Below, one piece after another: positions 57,182 to 64,000 of a DNA stretch of 64,000 bases; the stretch's first letter is position 1; each line of letters opens with the position of its first letter. A program made the position numbers and the translations under genes. The DNA is taken from NCBI RefSeq assembly GCF_003932715.1, contig NZ_CP020700.1, positions 2,006,501-2,070,500 on the forward strand, in the 5' to 3' direction. A model generated the notes under the pieces. The model had not been told where the DNA came from, did not search any database, and saw only the letters and a program-made list of their open reading frames with translations. The stretch comes from Streptomyces tsukubensis (lineage in GTDB: Bacteria; Actinomycetota; Actinomycetes; Streptomycetales; Streptomycetaceae).

Positions 57182-57485
57182 CGCTTCTCGCGCAGTTCCT
57201 CGCGCCCCCAAAACCCTCCCCCTGACCGCCCTGGTCAGGACTGGCCCCGTCAGGGCGCCAGGGGTCACCCCCCGCCGAGGGCATGCGGCGCCCCCAAACC
57301 CCTCCCCCTGACCGCCCTGGTCAGGACTGGCCCCGTCAGGGCGCCAGGGGTCACCCCCCGCCGAGGGCATGCGGCGCCCCCAAACCCCTCCCCCTGACCG
57401 CCTTGGTCAGGAAGAGCCCCGTCATGGGCGCTGGGGGTCCCCCCCCATGGCCGAAGGCATAGGGGGAGGAACTGCGCGAGAAGCG
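57182..57485. repeat. 86-bp tandem repeat array flanked by 20-bp inverted repeats
   Basis: In the 539-bp convergent gap between tetR and glnE. Units of 86 bp begin at 57202, 57288 and 57374. The first two differ at one base and the third is degenerate after about 45 bp. Each contains CTGACC-GCCCT-GGTCAG (6-bp stem) and CTGGC...GCCAG. The array is bracketed by CGCTTCTCGCGCAGTTCCTC (57182-57201) and its exact reverse complement (57466-57485). The core GCGCAGTTCC recurs in intergenic DNA of many Streptomyces, from memory. There is no coding sequence, and the short frames here are repeat artefacts. Confidence 0.88.
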
Positions 57486-57576
57486 GCCACGGCGCGCGGC
57501 CCGGGAAATGGCCCCGCAGCGCCGGGCGCATCCCGCATCCCCGCGCGGGCGCGGCCCCGCGCCCCCTCGCACGGGG

Positions 57577-60567
57577 TTACGACTCGTAGAAGAGCGTGTC
57601 CACGACCGCCCGCGCCCGCCGGGTCACCCGGCGGTAGGTGTCCAGCATGTCCCCCGCGTGGCCCGGGCCGAAGCCCAGATAGCGGGCGACGGCGGCCAGT
57701 TCCCTCGTCTCGGAGGGGAAGGTGTCGCCCGGGCGGCCGCGGACCAGCATCACCGCGTTCCGCACCCGGGTGGCCAGCACCCACGCCTCGTCGAGGATCT
57801 GCGCGTCCTCGGTGGCGATCAGGCCGGCCGCGTGCGCCGCGGCGAGCGCCTCGCGGGTGCGGGTGGTGCGCAGGCCGGGCTCGGACCAGCCGTGGCGCAT
57901 CTGCATCAGCTGGACGGTCCACTCGACGTCGCTGAGCCCGCCGCGCCCGAGTTTGGTGTGGAGCGTGGGGTCGGCGCCGCGCGGCAGCCGTTCGGACTCC
58001 ATCCGGGCCTTGAGCCGGCGGATCTCGCGTACGGCGTCCTCCCCCAGGCCCTCGGCCGGATACCGCAGCGGGTCGACCAGCTCCATGAAGCGCGCGCCCA
58101 GCTCGGGGTCGCCCGCCACGGGTTCGGCGCGCAGCAGCGCCTGCGCCTCCCAGACCAGGGACCAGCGGCGGTAGTAGGCCTCGTAGGAGGCGAGGGTACG
58201 GACCAGGGGGCCGCTCTTGCCCTCGGGGCGCAGATCGGCGTCGATGAGGAGCGGCGGATCGGCGGTGGGCAGCTGGAGGAGCCGTCGCATCTCTTCGACG
58301 ACGAGCCCCGCGGCCCGCGCGGCCTCCTGGTCGTCGACGCCTTCGCGCGGTTCGTGGACGAAGAGGACGTCCGCGTCGGAGCCGTAGGACAGCTCCTGGC
58401 CGCCGAAGCGGCCCATGCCGATGACGGCGAAGCGGGTGGGGAGTTCGTCGCCCCAGCGTTCGCGTACGGCGGCCCGCAGGGCGCCCGCGAGGGTCGCGGC
58501 GGTCAGATCGGTGAGCGCGGTGCCGATCTGGTCGACAAGGGCGCCGGTGTCGGTCTCGGCGGGGCTGTCCTCGGTGCCGTACGAGCCGATGAGGTCGGCC
58601 GCGGCAGTACGGAACAGCTCCCGGCGCCTGACCCCGCGCGCCGCGGCGACGGCGGCCTCCGCGCTGGCGGCACGGCCGACGGCGGCGAGGATCTCCGGCT
58701 GGAGGTGGTCGCGGCGGCGGGGCCGCAGCCCGTCCGGGTCCCCGAGGATGGCGACCGCTTCGGGGGCGCGCAGCAGCAGATCGGGGGCGAGCCGCCCGGC
58801 GGACAGCACCCGGGCGAGGTTCTCGGCCGCGGCGCCCTCGTCCCGGAGCAGCCGCAGATACCAGGGGGTCTTGCCGAGCGCGTCGGAGACCTTGCGGAAA
58901 CCGAGGAGTCCGGCGTCGGGGTCGGCGGAGTCTGCGAACCAGTTGAGGAGGACGGGCAGCAGGGTCCGCTGGATCGCTGCCTTGCGGCTGACGCCGGAGG
59001 CGAGGGCCTCGATATGCCGGAGGGCGGCGGCGGGGTCGGCGTAGCCGAGGGCTTCCAGGCGCTGTCCGGCGGCCTTGGCGCTGAGCCGGGCCTCGCCGGG
59101 CGCCAGCTGGGCAACGGCGTCGAGGAGGGGCCGGTAGAAGAGCTTCTCGTGGAGCCGCCGGACCACGGAGGCGTGCCGCCGCCACTCGCGGTGGAGTTCG
59201 GTGACGGGGTCGGTGCGGAAGCCGAGGGAGCGGCCGAGGCGGCGCAGATCGGTGGGGTCCTCGGGCACGAGGTGGGTGCGCCGGAGCCGGAACAGCTGGA
59301 TCCGGTGCTCCATGGCGCGCAGGAAGCGGTAGGCGTCGTCGAGCTGGGCGGCGTCGACCCGGCCGACGTACCCTCCGGCGGCCAGCGCCTGGAGCGCGGC
59401 GAGGGTGCTGCCGCTGCGGAGGCCGGCGTCGCTGCGGCCGTGGACGAGCTGGAGCAGCTGGACGGCGAACTCGACGTCCCGCAGCCCGCCGGGCCCGAGT
59501 TTCAGTTCGCGGTCGACTTCGGCGGCGGGGATGTTGTCGATGACGCGGCGGCGCATCTTCTGGACGTCGGTGACGAAGTTCTCGCGTTCGGCGGCCTGCC
59601 AGACCAGGGGTGAGAGGGCTTCGATGTACTCCTCGCCGAGCAGCGGGTCGCCGGCCACCGCCCGGGCCTTGAGGAGCGCCTGGAACTCCCAGGTCTTGGC
59701 CCAGCGCTGGTAGTACGCCAGATGGCTGGAGAGGGTCCGGACGAGCGGCCCGTTGCGGCCCTCGGGCCGGAGGTTGGCGTCGACGGGCCAGATGGCGCCC
59801 TCGACGGTGGTCTCGGAGCAGATCCGCATCAGATGGGAGGCGAGACGGGTGGCGGCCTGGATTCCGGTGTTCTCGTCGGCGCCCCCGGCGGGCTCGCCGA
59901 CGAAGACGACGTCGACGTCGGAGACGTAGTTGAGCTCCTGGCCGCCGCATTTGCCGAGGGCGATGACGGCGAGCCGGCAGCGGGCGGCGTCCTCGGGCGC
60001 GGCGGCGCGGGCGATGGCGAGGGCGGCCCGCAGGGTCGCGATGGCGAGGTCCGCGAGTTCACCGGCGGTCTGGGCGACGTCGGTGGTGGCGCAGACGTCG
60101 CGGGCGGCGATGGAGAGCAGACAGCGCCGGTAGGCGATGCGCAGGGCGACCGGATCTCCCGCGTCGGCGAGGCACTCCTCGAATTCGGCGACGCCGGGGT
60201 GCAGATCGGAGGCTTCGTACGTGGCGAGGGCCCGCCAGTCGCCGGGGTGGCGGGCCAGGTGGTCACCGAGCGCCTCGGAGGCGCCGAGCACCCCGAGGAG
60301 CCGGTCGCGCAGGGGCTTCGAGGTGGTGAGGGTGTCGAGGAGGACCCGGTCGTCGCCGTCGGGCTGGGCCTCCGCCAGCCGCACCAGGCCGGTCAGCGCG
60401 AGATCGGGGTCGGCGGTGGCGCCCAGCGCGTCGAGGAGGAGGGGGTCCTCGCGGACGGAGGCCAGGGCGGGCAGCGCGAGGAGCCGCTCCGCGGTGGCCG
60501 GGTCGGTGAATCCGTGCCGCAGCAGTCGGGTGAAGGTACTGCTTCTGCGTCCCGGCACCGTCGTCAT
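57577..60567 (-). CDS. glnE: Bifunctional glutamine synthetase adenylyltransferase/deadenylase
   Basis: Adds and removes AMP on Tyr397 of GlnA in response to nitrogen state. The 996-aa length is normal for actinobacteria. Two nucleotidyltransferase domains are seen: the N-terminal adenylyl-removing domain with I-A-L-G-K-C-G-G-Q-E-L-N-Y-V-S-D-V-D-V (about 203-222) and the C-terminal adenylylating domain with I-G-M-G-R-F-G-G-Q-E-L-S-Y-G-S-D-A-D-V (about 718-737), each followed by its helical domain with L-G-x-G-G-L-x-D-V-E. The start ATG 60567 faces a 300-bp divergent region. It lies 49 kb from its substrate gene glnA within this window. Confidence 0.97.
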   Translation of the reverse strand: MTTVPGRRSSTFTRLLRHGFTDPATAERLLALPALASVREDPLLLDALGATADPDLALTGLVRLAEAQPDGDDRVLLDTLTTSKPLRDRLLGVLGASEALGDHLARHPGDWRALATYEASDLHPGVAEFEECLADAGDPVALRIAYRRCLLSIAARDVCATTDVAQTAGELADLAIATLRAALAIARAAAPEDAARCRLAVIALGKCGGQELNYVSDVDVVFVGEPAGGADENTGIQAATRLASHLMRICSETTVEGAIWPVDANLRPEGRNGPLVRTLSSHLAYYQRWAKTWEFQALLKARAVAGDPLLGEEYIEALSPLVWQAAERENFVTDVQKMRRRVIDNIPAAEVDRELKLGPGGLRDVEFAVQLLQLVHGRSDAGLRSGSTLAALQALAAGGYVGRVDAAQLDDAYRFLRAMEHRIQLFRLRRTHLVPEDPTDLRRLGRSLGFRTDPVTELHREWRRHASVVRRLHEKLFYRPLLDAVAQLAPGEARLSAKAAGQRLEALGYADPAAALRHIEALASGVSRKAAIQRTLLPVLLNWFADSADPDAGLLGFRKVSDALGKTPWYLRLLRDEGAAAENLARVLSAGRLAPDLLLRAPEAVAILGDPDGLRPRRRDHLQPEILAAVGRAASAEAAVAAARGVRRRELFRTAAADLIGSYGTEDSPAETDTGALVDQIGTALTDLTAATLAGALRAAVRERWGDELPTRFAVIGMGRFGGQELSYGSDADVLFVHEPREGVDDQEAARAAGLVVEEMRRLLQLPTADPPLLIDADLRPEGKSGPLVRTLASYEAYYRRWSLVWEAQALLRAEPVAGDPELGARFMELVDPLRYPAEGLGEDAVREIRRLKARMESERLPRGADPTLHTKLGRGGLSDVEWTVQLMQMRHGWSEPGLRTTRTREALAAAHAAGLIATEDAQILDEAWVLATRVRNAVMLVRGRPGDTFPSETRELAAVARYLGFGPGHAGDMLDTYRRVTRRARAVVDTLFYES

Positions 60568-60866
60568 TCCGCCGCTCCGTCCACGGTCGAGGTCACAGAC
60601 ATCGAGCCTAAGGCCTGTTCAGTGGCCCGGGCTCCGTGCGGCGCCCGGCGGACCTGCCGGAACACCCGGGCGTACGGGCCGGCGTACGGGCCGGTTTCGG
60701 GCGCACCATCCACCAGAAATTCGAACAAGTGAGTGAATTTTCTGTGTGCATGGATGAGTTGGCCGACGGTTTGCGGTCAGTACCGGCAACGTATCCGACG
60801 ACCGCGCGCACCACGACAGCCACCGGACGGACGGGGACCCGGTCCCCGGAGGAGAAACAGCACGCC
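60568..60866. other. Divergent intergenic region between glnE and the PPOX gene
   Basis: No gene seen. It contains an AT-rich patch with AAATTC (60717-60722) and GAATTT (60735-60740) as 6-bp inverted arms 12 bp apart, a possible operator, and the strong ribosome site GGAGGAG before 60867. No GlnR-type box was recognised next to glnE. Confidence 0.4.
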
Positions 60867-61385
60867 ATGACCGCACACACCCCCCGCGGCGAGCTCGCCG
60901 CCGCCTTCAGCGACCCGGCGGCCGAAGCCCTCGACTGGGCGACGGCCGAACGCCTGCTCACCGACGCCGAGATCTTCTGGCTGTCGAGCGTCCGGCCGGA
61001 CGGCCGCCCGCATGTCACACCGCTGCTGACGCTCTGGATCGACGGGGCCCTGCACTTCTGCACCGGCGCCGGGGAACGCAAGGCCAGGAACCTCCGGGAG
61101 AACCCGGAGGTGGTCCTCACCACCGGCACCAACTCCCTGGACCGGGGCTGTGACCTGGTCGTGGAGGGGACGGCCGAGCGGGTGGCGGACGGGGCGGCGC
61201 TCCGGACCGTCGCGGACGCCTACGTCGCCAAGTACGGCGCCGACTGGACGTTCGAAGTGGGCGACGGCGTCCTCGACGGGGAGGGCGGCCCGGCGCTGGT
61301 CTACCGGGTCGGGCCGCGGACCGTCTTCGGCTTCGCCAAGGACCCGTACGCGCAGACCCGGTTCCGCTTCCCGCCCGCCGACTGA
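60867..61385 (+). CDS. Pyridoxamine 5'-phosphate oxidase-related (PPOX/FDOR) flavin-binding protein
   Basis: The product is 172 aa from ATG 60867 with GGAGGAG 13-19 bp upstream. The split-barrel motif I-F-W-L-S-S-V-R-P-D-G-R-P-H-V-T-P-L is followed by K-A-R-N-L-R-E-N-P-E-V-V-L-T-T-G. Such proteins bind FMN or F420 and reduce varied substrates. The C-terminus has T-R-F-R-F. It is the first gene of a small run (PPOX, VOC, OsmC) of stress or detoxification-like proteins with 65-70 bp gaps. Confidence 0.85.
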   Translation: MTAHTPRGELAAAFSDPAAEALDWATAERLLTDAEIFWLSSVRPDGRPHVTPLLTLWIDGALHFCTGAGERKARNLRENPEVVLTTGTNSLDRGCDLVVEGTAERVADGAALRTVADAYVAKYGADWTFEVGDGVLDGEGGPALVYRVGPRTVFGFAKDPYAQTRFRFPPAD

Positions 61386-61449
61386 CGGCCCGGCACCCCC
61401 CTGCCCGATCCACACCCCACAGCGCCCACAGCACCCGAAGGGAATCCCG

Positions 61450-61881
61450 ATGGAACTCACCCTCGAAGTCGTCAATCTGCAGGTGTCCGATCTCGACCGG
61501 GCCAAGCGGTTCTACACGGAGGGCTGCGGCTTCCGTGCCGATCTCGACCAGGAGGTCGCGCCGGGGGTACGCATCATCCAGCTGACGCCCCCGGGCTCGC
61601 GCTGTTCGGTCGCCCTGGCCGCCGGGCTCCCCGCGGTCCCCGGTCTGACGAAGCCCGCCCCCGGCACGGCCTACGGACTCCAGCTCTGCTCCACCGATAT
61701 CACCGCCACCAGGGAGGCGTTGGCGGCGGGCGGTGTTGACGTGTCGGCCGTGATGCATCTGGGCGAGGGCGGCTGGGCCGAGGGCAAGGGCGGGGTGTGG
61801 AACTCCTTCTTGTTCTTCGCTGACCCCGACGGCAACAGCTGGACGGTCCAGGAGGCCCCGGCGCCGCTCTCCGAGCGCTGA
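61450..61881 (+). CDS. VOC superfamily (glyoxalase/dioxygenase-like) protein
   Basis: The product is 143 aa from ATG 61450 after GAAGGGAATCCCG. The start M-E-L-T-L-E-V-V-N-L-Q-V-S-D-L-D-R-A-K-R-F-Y is typical of VOC proteins, with the second half ending F-F-A-D-P-D-G-N-S-W-T-V-Q-E. The D-P-D-G-N-x-W-x-x-Q-E signature and a V-M-H metal-ligand-like histidine support the fold. The substrate is unknown. It lies in a row with the PPOX and OsmC genes. Confidence 0.87.
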   Translation: MELTLEVVNLQVSDLDRAKRFYTEGCGFRADLDQEVAPGVRIIQLTPPGSRCSVALAAGLPAVPGLTKPAPGTAYGLQLCSTDITATREALAAGGVDVSAVMHLGEGGWAEGKGGVWNSFLFFADPDGNSWTVQEAPAPLSER

Positions 61882-61949
61882 TCCGGCGGTGTCCCGGCGG
61901 CCGCGGAAACAGCTCGCGGGCCGCCGGGGCGCCGTGCCACCCTGCGCAT

Positions 61950-62447
61950 ATGTCTGCAACTCACACCTATGACGTGGCCGTCCGCTGGACGGGGAACCTC
62001 GGTACGGGGACGGAGAACTACCGCTCCTACAGCCGCGCGCACAACGTCGTCGGGGAGGGCAAGCCGACCATCGCCGCCTCCGCGGATCCCGCGTTCCGGG
62101 GCGACCGGGACCGCTGGAACCCGGAGGAGCTGCTCGTCGCCTCCGTCGCCCAGTGCCACATGCTGTGGTACCTGCACTTCTGCTCGACCGAGGGAGTGAC
62201 GGTGCTGGCCTACGAGGATCTGGCGCACGCCGTGATGACGATGGACGAAAGCGGCGGCGGAGGCCGGATCACCGAGGTCGTGCTCCGCCCGGAGGTGACC
62301 GTCGCCGACGCCGCCACGGCGGAGAAGGCCCGGGCCCTGCACGGGAAGGTCCCGGCGGTCTGCTTCATCGCCCGTTCGGTGAACTTCCCGGTCCGCCACG
62401 AACCGGTGATCCGGACCGGCGGCGCCCCGGCACCGGCACCGCGATAG
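61950..62447 (+). CDS. OsmC/Ohr-family peroxiredoxin-like protein
   Basis: The product is 165 aa from ATG 61950. The two conserved cysteines are in V-A-S-V-A-Q-C-H-M-L-W-Y-L and K-V-P-A-V-C-F-I-A-R-S-V, the thiol pair that reduces organic hydroperoxides in OsmC/Ohr proteins. The N-terminal strand R-W-T-G-N-L-G-T-G-T matches the family. It is the third of the PPOX-VOC-OsmC run, suggesting a redox or detoxification role. Confidence 0.88.
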   Translation: MSATHTYDVAVRWTGNLGTGTENYRSYSRAHNVVGEGKPTIAASADPAFRGDRDRWNPEELLVASVAQCHMLWYLHFCSTEGVTVLAYEDLAHAVMTMDESGGGGRITEVVLRPEVTVADAATAEKARALHGKVPAVCFIARSVNFPVRHEPVIRTGGAPAPAPR

Positions 62448-62501
62448 GGCGGACCCGCGCGGGGCGCGATGCGGCGCGGCCCGCGCGGGCTCCGGCGACG
62501 A

Positions 62502-62532
62502 CCGCAGCCCCGAAGGGGCGTCAGGGCTGCGG
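62502..62532. terminator. Convergent terminator, moderately strong
   Basis: CCGCAGCCC (62502-62510) pairs with GGGCTGCGG (62524-62532); the right arm overlaps the last codons of the antitoxin-like gene on the minus strand. Confidence 0.5.
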
Positions 62533-62721
62533 CGGCCGGTCCGTCCCGCCGCCCTGGCCTCCGCCGTACTGGCCCTTCAGCTTGTCCTGCGCCTGGTCGA
62601 CCTGGCCGCTGTACTTGCCCTGCGTCTTGGCGTCGACGGCGTCTCCCGCCTTGTCGACACCCTTGTCCGCCTGGGACTCGTGGCCCTTGAGCATCTGCTT
62701 GAGCTTGTCCAACACGGACAT
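62521..62721 (-). CDS. Antitoxin-like small protein (MT0933/Rv0909 family), 66 aa
   Basis: ATG 62721 gives M-S-V-L-D-K-L-K-Q-M-L-K-G-H-E-S-Q-A-D-K-G-V-D-K-A-G-D-A-V-D, a highly charged helix with K-T-Q-G-K-Y-S-G-Q-V-D-Q-A-Q-D-K-L-K and a Gly/Gln-rich tail. It resembles the actinobacterial family annotated as antitoxin of a Rv0910-type toxin, also like CsbD stress proteins. No toxin gene is adjacent, so the antitoxin label is a family name only. A stress-related role is just as likely. Confidence 0.78.
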   Translation of the reverse strand: MSVLDKLKQMLKGHESQADKGVDKAGDAVDAKTQGKYSGQVDQAQDKLKGQYGGGQGGGTDRPPQP

Positions 62722-62822
62722 GGGGTCACCCTTTCGGCTCGCTGCTCCCCCGCAGTTCCAGGGTCACAGCGCCGGTCCGGTTCCGCATGTCGGCGGGCCC
62801 GGGGGCCGGCCCCCGCGGCCGC

Positions 62823-64000
62823 TCACCGCTGGTGGCGGACCTCGGGGAAGTCGCGCGACGGCCCGTCGAGCAGTCTGCCCCGTCCGCGCAGATGCAGATC
62901 GAAGAAGGCCCGCGGATAGGCGCGCTGGAACGCCTGCGCCCGGTGGGTCGGGATCGTCCCCACCTCTCCTTCCAGGGTCGCCCGGTCCATGCCGAGGAGG
63001 GGCGCGACCTGCGGGAGGATCAGCGCCTCGTCGCCGAACGACTGGTGCGCGGCCCCCGCGACGGTGAGGCGCCGCCGCCAGCCGCGCAGCTTCGACCAGA
63101 AGGTGCGCAGGGCCGGATTGGTCTCCATACCGCCCTTCCCATAGGTGTCCACGACCAGGAACGGGCGGTCCAGACCGGCGTCCACGACGGGTCCCGCCGC
63201 ACCGCCGTCCAGGCTTGCGCCCGCCGCGATCCGCCCGTCGGTGTGCATCGCGGCGGCAGTGGCGGCGCCGCCCAGGGAGTGCCCGATCATTCCGATACGC
63301 CGCAGGTCGAGCGCCTCCCGCAGCCCTGCGGGCAGCGGCCCGCCGGGCAGGTCCGTACCGTCGCCCGCCCTGATCGCGGCGAGCCGGTCGAGGACGAAAC
63401 GCAGATCGTCGGTGCGGACCGCGAGACCCTTGGCGTAGTCGCGCATACCGCCCGGGGGTGTGGTCTCCACCCGGCCGCCGGGGAACTCGACCGCCGCCGC
63501 GTCGTAGGGGTGGTCGACGGTGACGACCACGTATCCGTGCCCGGCGAGGTCTTCGACGATGCCGGTGCCGAAGGAGCGGGAGGCGTTGGAGCCGGGCGAG
63601 TAGACCACCACCGGAAGCGGGCCCCCGGCGCAGCGGAACGGGGCACGTTCACGGCCGTGGGCGTTCCCCAGCAGGACCGCCCCCGGCGGCAGGCCGAGGG
63701 AGCCCAGATAGCTGTCGGCGGCCCGGGGAGGCATCCAGGGGACGACGGGGGCCGGGGGTCCGCCGGCGGCCGGGTACCAGATGCTGATCATCAGTTCGCG
63801 GCAGGGCCGGCCGGTGGTCCACGGGTCGGGGCGGGAGGTGTCGCGCAGATGGAGCGCGACCGTACCGATCGGGTACGGGCCGGACGGGGCGGGCAGATCG
63901 AACCGTACGGGCGCCGCCGCCCGCCGGGGCACGGCGGCGGCCGCGGGCGACAGCGGTCCCGGGGCCGTGACGGCGGTGGCGAGCAGCGCGGCGGACCCGG
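62823..64000 (-). CDS. Secreted alpha/beta hydrolase (PAF-acetylhydrolase-like), 5' end beyond window
   Basis: At least 392 aa. The frame runs off the right edge. Upstream of the GTG at 63932, the coding continues as A-A-L-L-A-T-A-V-T-A-P-G-P-L-S-P-A-A-A-A, the end of a signal peptide, so 63932 is not the true start. The hydrolase core has oxyanion-side V-V-V-Y-S-P-G-S-N-A-S near residue 125 of the visible part, nucleophile S in G-H-S-L-G-G-A-A, and the catalytic His in G-A-A-H-Q-S-F-G-D. It resembles PAF-AH/lipase-like Streptomyces esterases. The substrate is unknown. Confidence 0.85.
   Translation of the reverse strand, partial: GSAALLATAVTAPGPLSPAAAAVPRRAAAPVRFDLPAPSGPYPIGTVALHLRDTSRPDPWTTGRPCRELMISIWYPAAGGPPAPVVPWMPPRAADSYLGSLGLPPGAVLLGNAHGRERAPFRCAGGPLPVVVYSPGSNASRSFGTGIVEDLAGHGYVVVTVDHPYDAAAVEFPGGRVETTPPGGMRDYAKGLAVRTDDLRFVLDRLAAIRAGDGTDLPGGPLPAGLREALDLRRIGMIGHSLGGAATAAAMHTDGRIAAGASLDGGAAGPVVDAGLDRPFLVVDTYGKGGMETNPALRTFWSKLRGWRRRLTVAGAAHQSFGDEALILPQVAPLLGMDRATLEGEVGTIPTHRAQAFQRAYPRAFFDLHLRGRGRLLDGPSRDFPEVRHQR

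Noticed and set aside
57182..57485. CRISPR-like repeat array
   Set aside because: Repeats are directly adjacent 86-bp units without unique spacers and no cas genes are present.

Overview
The window is a high-GC (about 70 percent or more) actinobacterial chromosome segment, almost certainly from a Streptomyces. The evidence is the strong G/C bias at third codon positions, frequent GTG/TTG starts, and a gene set I know from the S. coelicolor chromosome: lipB-lipA, DUF4191 and RDD genes, glnA, glnII, a glnRII-like regulator, malEFG with an alpha-glucosidase and malR, and glnE. It reads as mostly core chromosome. I see no insertion sequence, prophage, CRISPR array, rRNA or tRNA.

Layout. 1-6.4 kb: 3' part of a flavin oxidoreductase, a TPR-type regulator, the lipoate genes lipB and lipA, a 72-aa conserved protein and a DUF4191 membrane protein. 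6.5-17.6 kb: nitrogen block. glnA (type I, adenylylation Tyr397) and glnII (type II) each carry a four-element GlnR box. Between them lie a decayed alpha/beta hydrolase, a second hemC, a 95-aa conserved protein, an ArsC-like protein, a Gfo/Idh/MocA oxidoreductase and a translationally coupled pair: a helical-plus-vWA (Ro60-like) protein and a partner with a C-terminal HTH. A receiver-less winged-helix regulator (GlnRII candidate) follows glnII. 17.6-31.9 kb: a PepSY membrane pair, an epimerase-like protein, an MMPL exporter divergent from a NarL-type two-component system, a secreted DUF1996 protein, a lipoprotein, a Tat-exported GH89 alpha-N-acetylglucosaminidase and a TetR regulator.

31.9-43.9 kb: starch/maltodextrin regulon. 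A 1,799-aa secreted amylase-pullulanase fusion diverges from malE-malF-malG, followed by alpha-glucosidase aglA and malR. Two perfect TTGCAG-type inverted repeats, one per promoter, sit in the divergent gap and are the likely MalR operators. Polymer is cut outside, imported by MalEFG (ATPase not in the window; in Streptomyces usually the shared MsiK), and hydrolysed inside by AglA.

44-57 kb: accessory-looking stretch. It holds a PAP2 membrane protein, a drug-type MFS exporter divergent from a SARP/NB-ARC/TPR regulator, a 77-aa secreted protein, a beta-carbonic anhydrase preceded by a perfect 18-bp hairpin, an Erm 23S rRNA methyltransferase with a 15-codon MRLR leader peptide and attenuator-like structures, and an amidohydrolase/permease/TetR cluster with a candidate operator. 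57-64 kb: an intergenic array of 86-bp repeats bracketed by 20-bp inverted repeats, then glnE (the GlnA adenylyltransferase), small PPOX, VOC and OsmC genes, a short antitoxin-like protein and a secreted hydrolase cut by the right edge.

The most interesting items are the Erm leader/attenuator, the Ro60-like coupled pair with a possible structured RNA upstream, the hairpin before the carbonic anhydrase, and the divergent MalR operator region.
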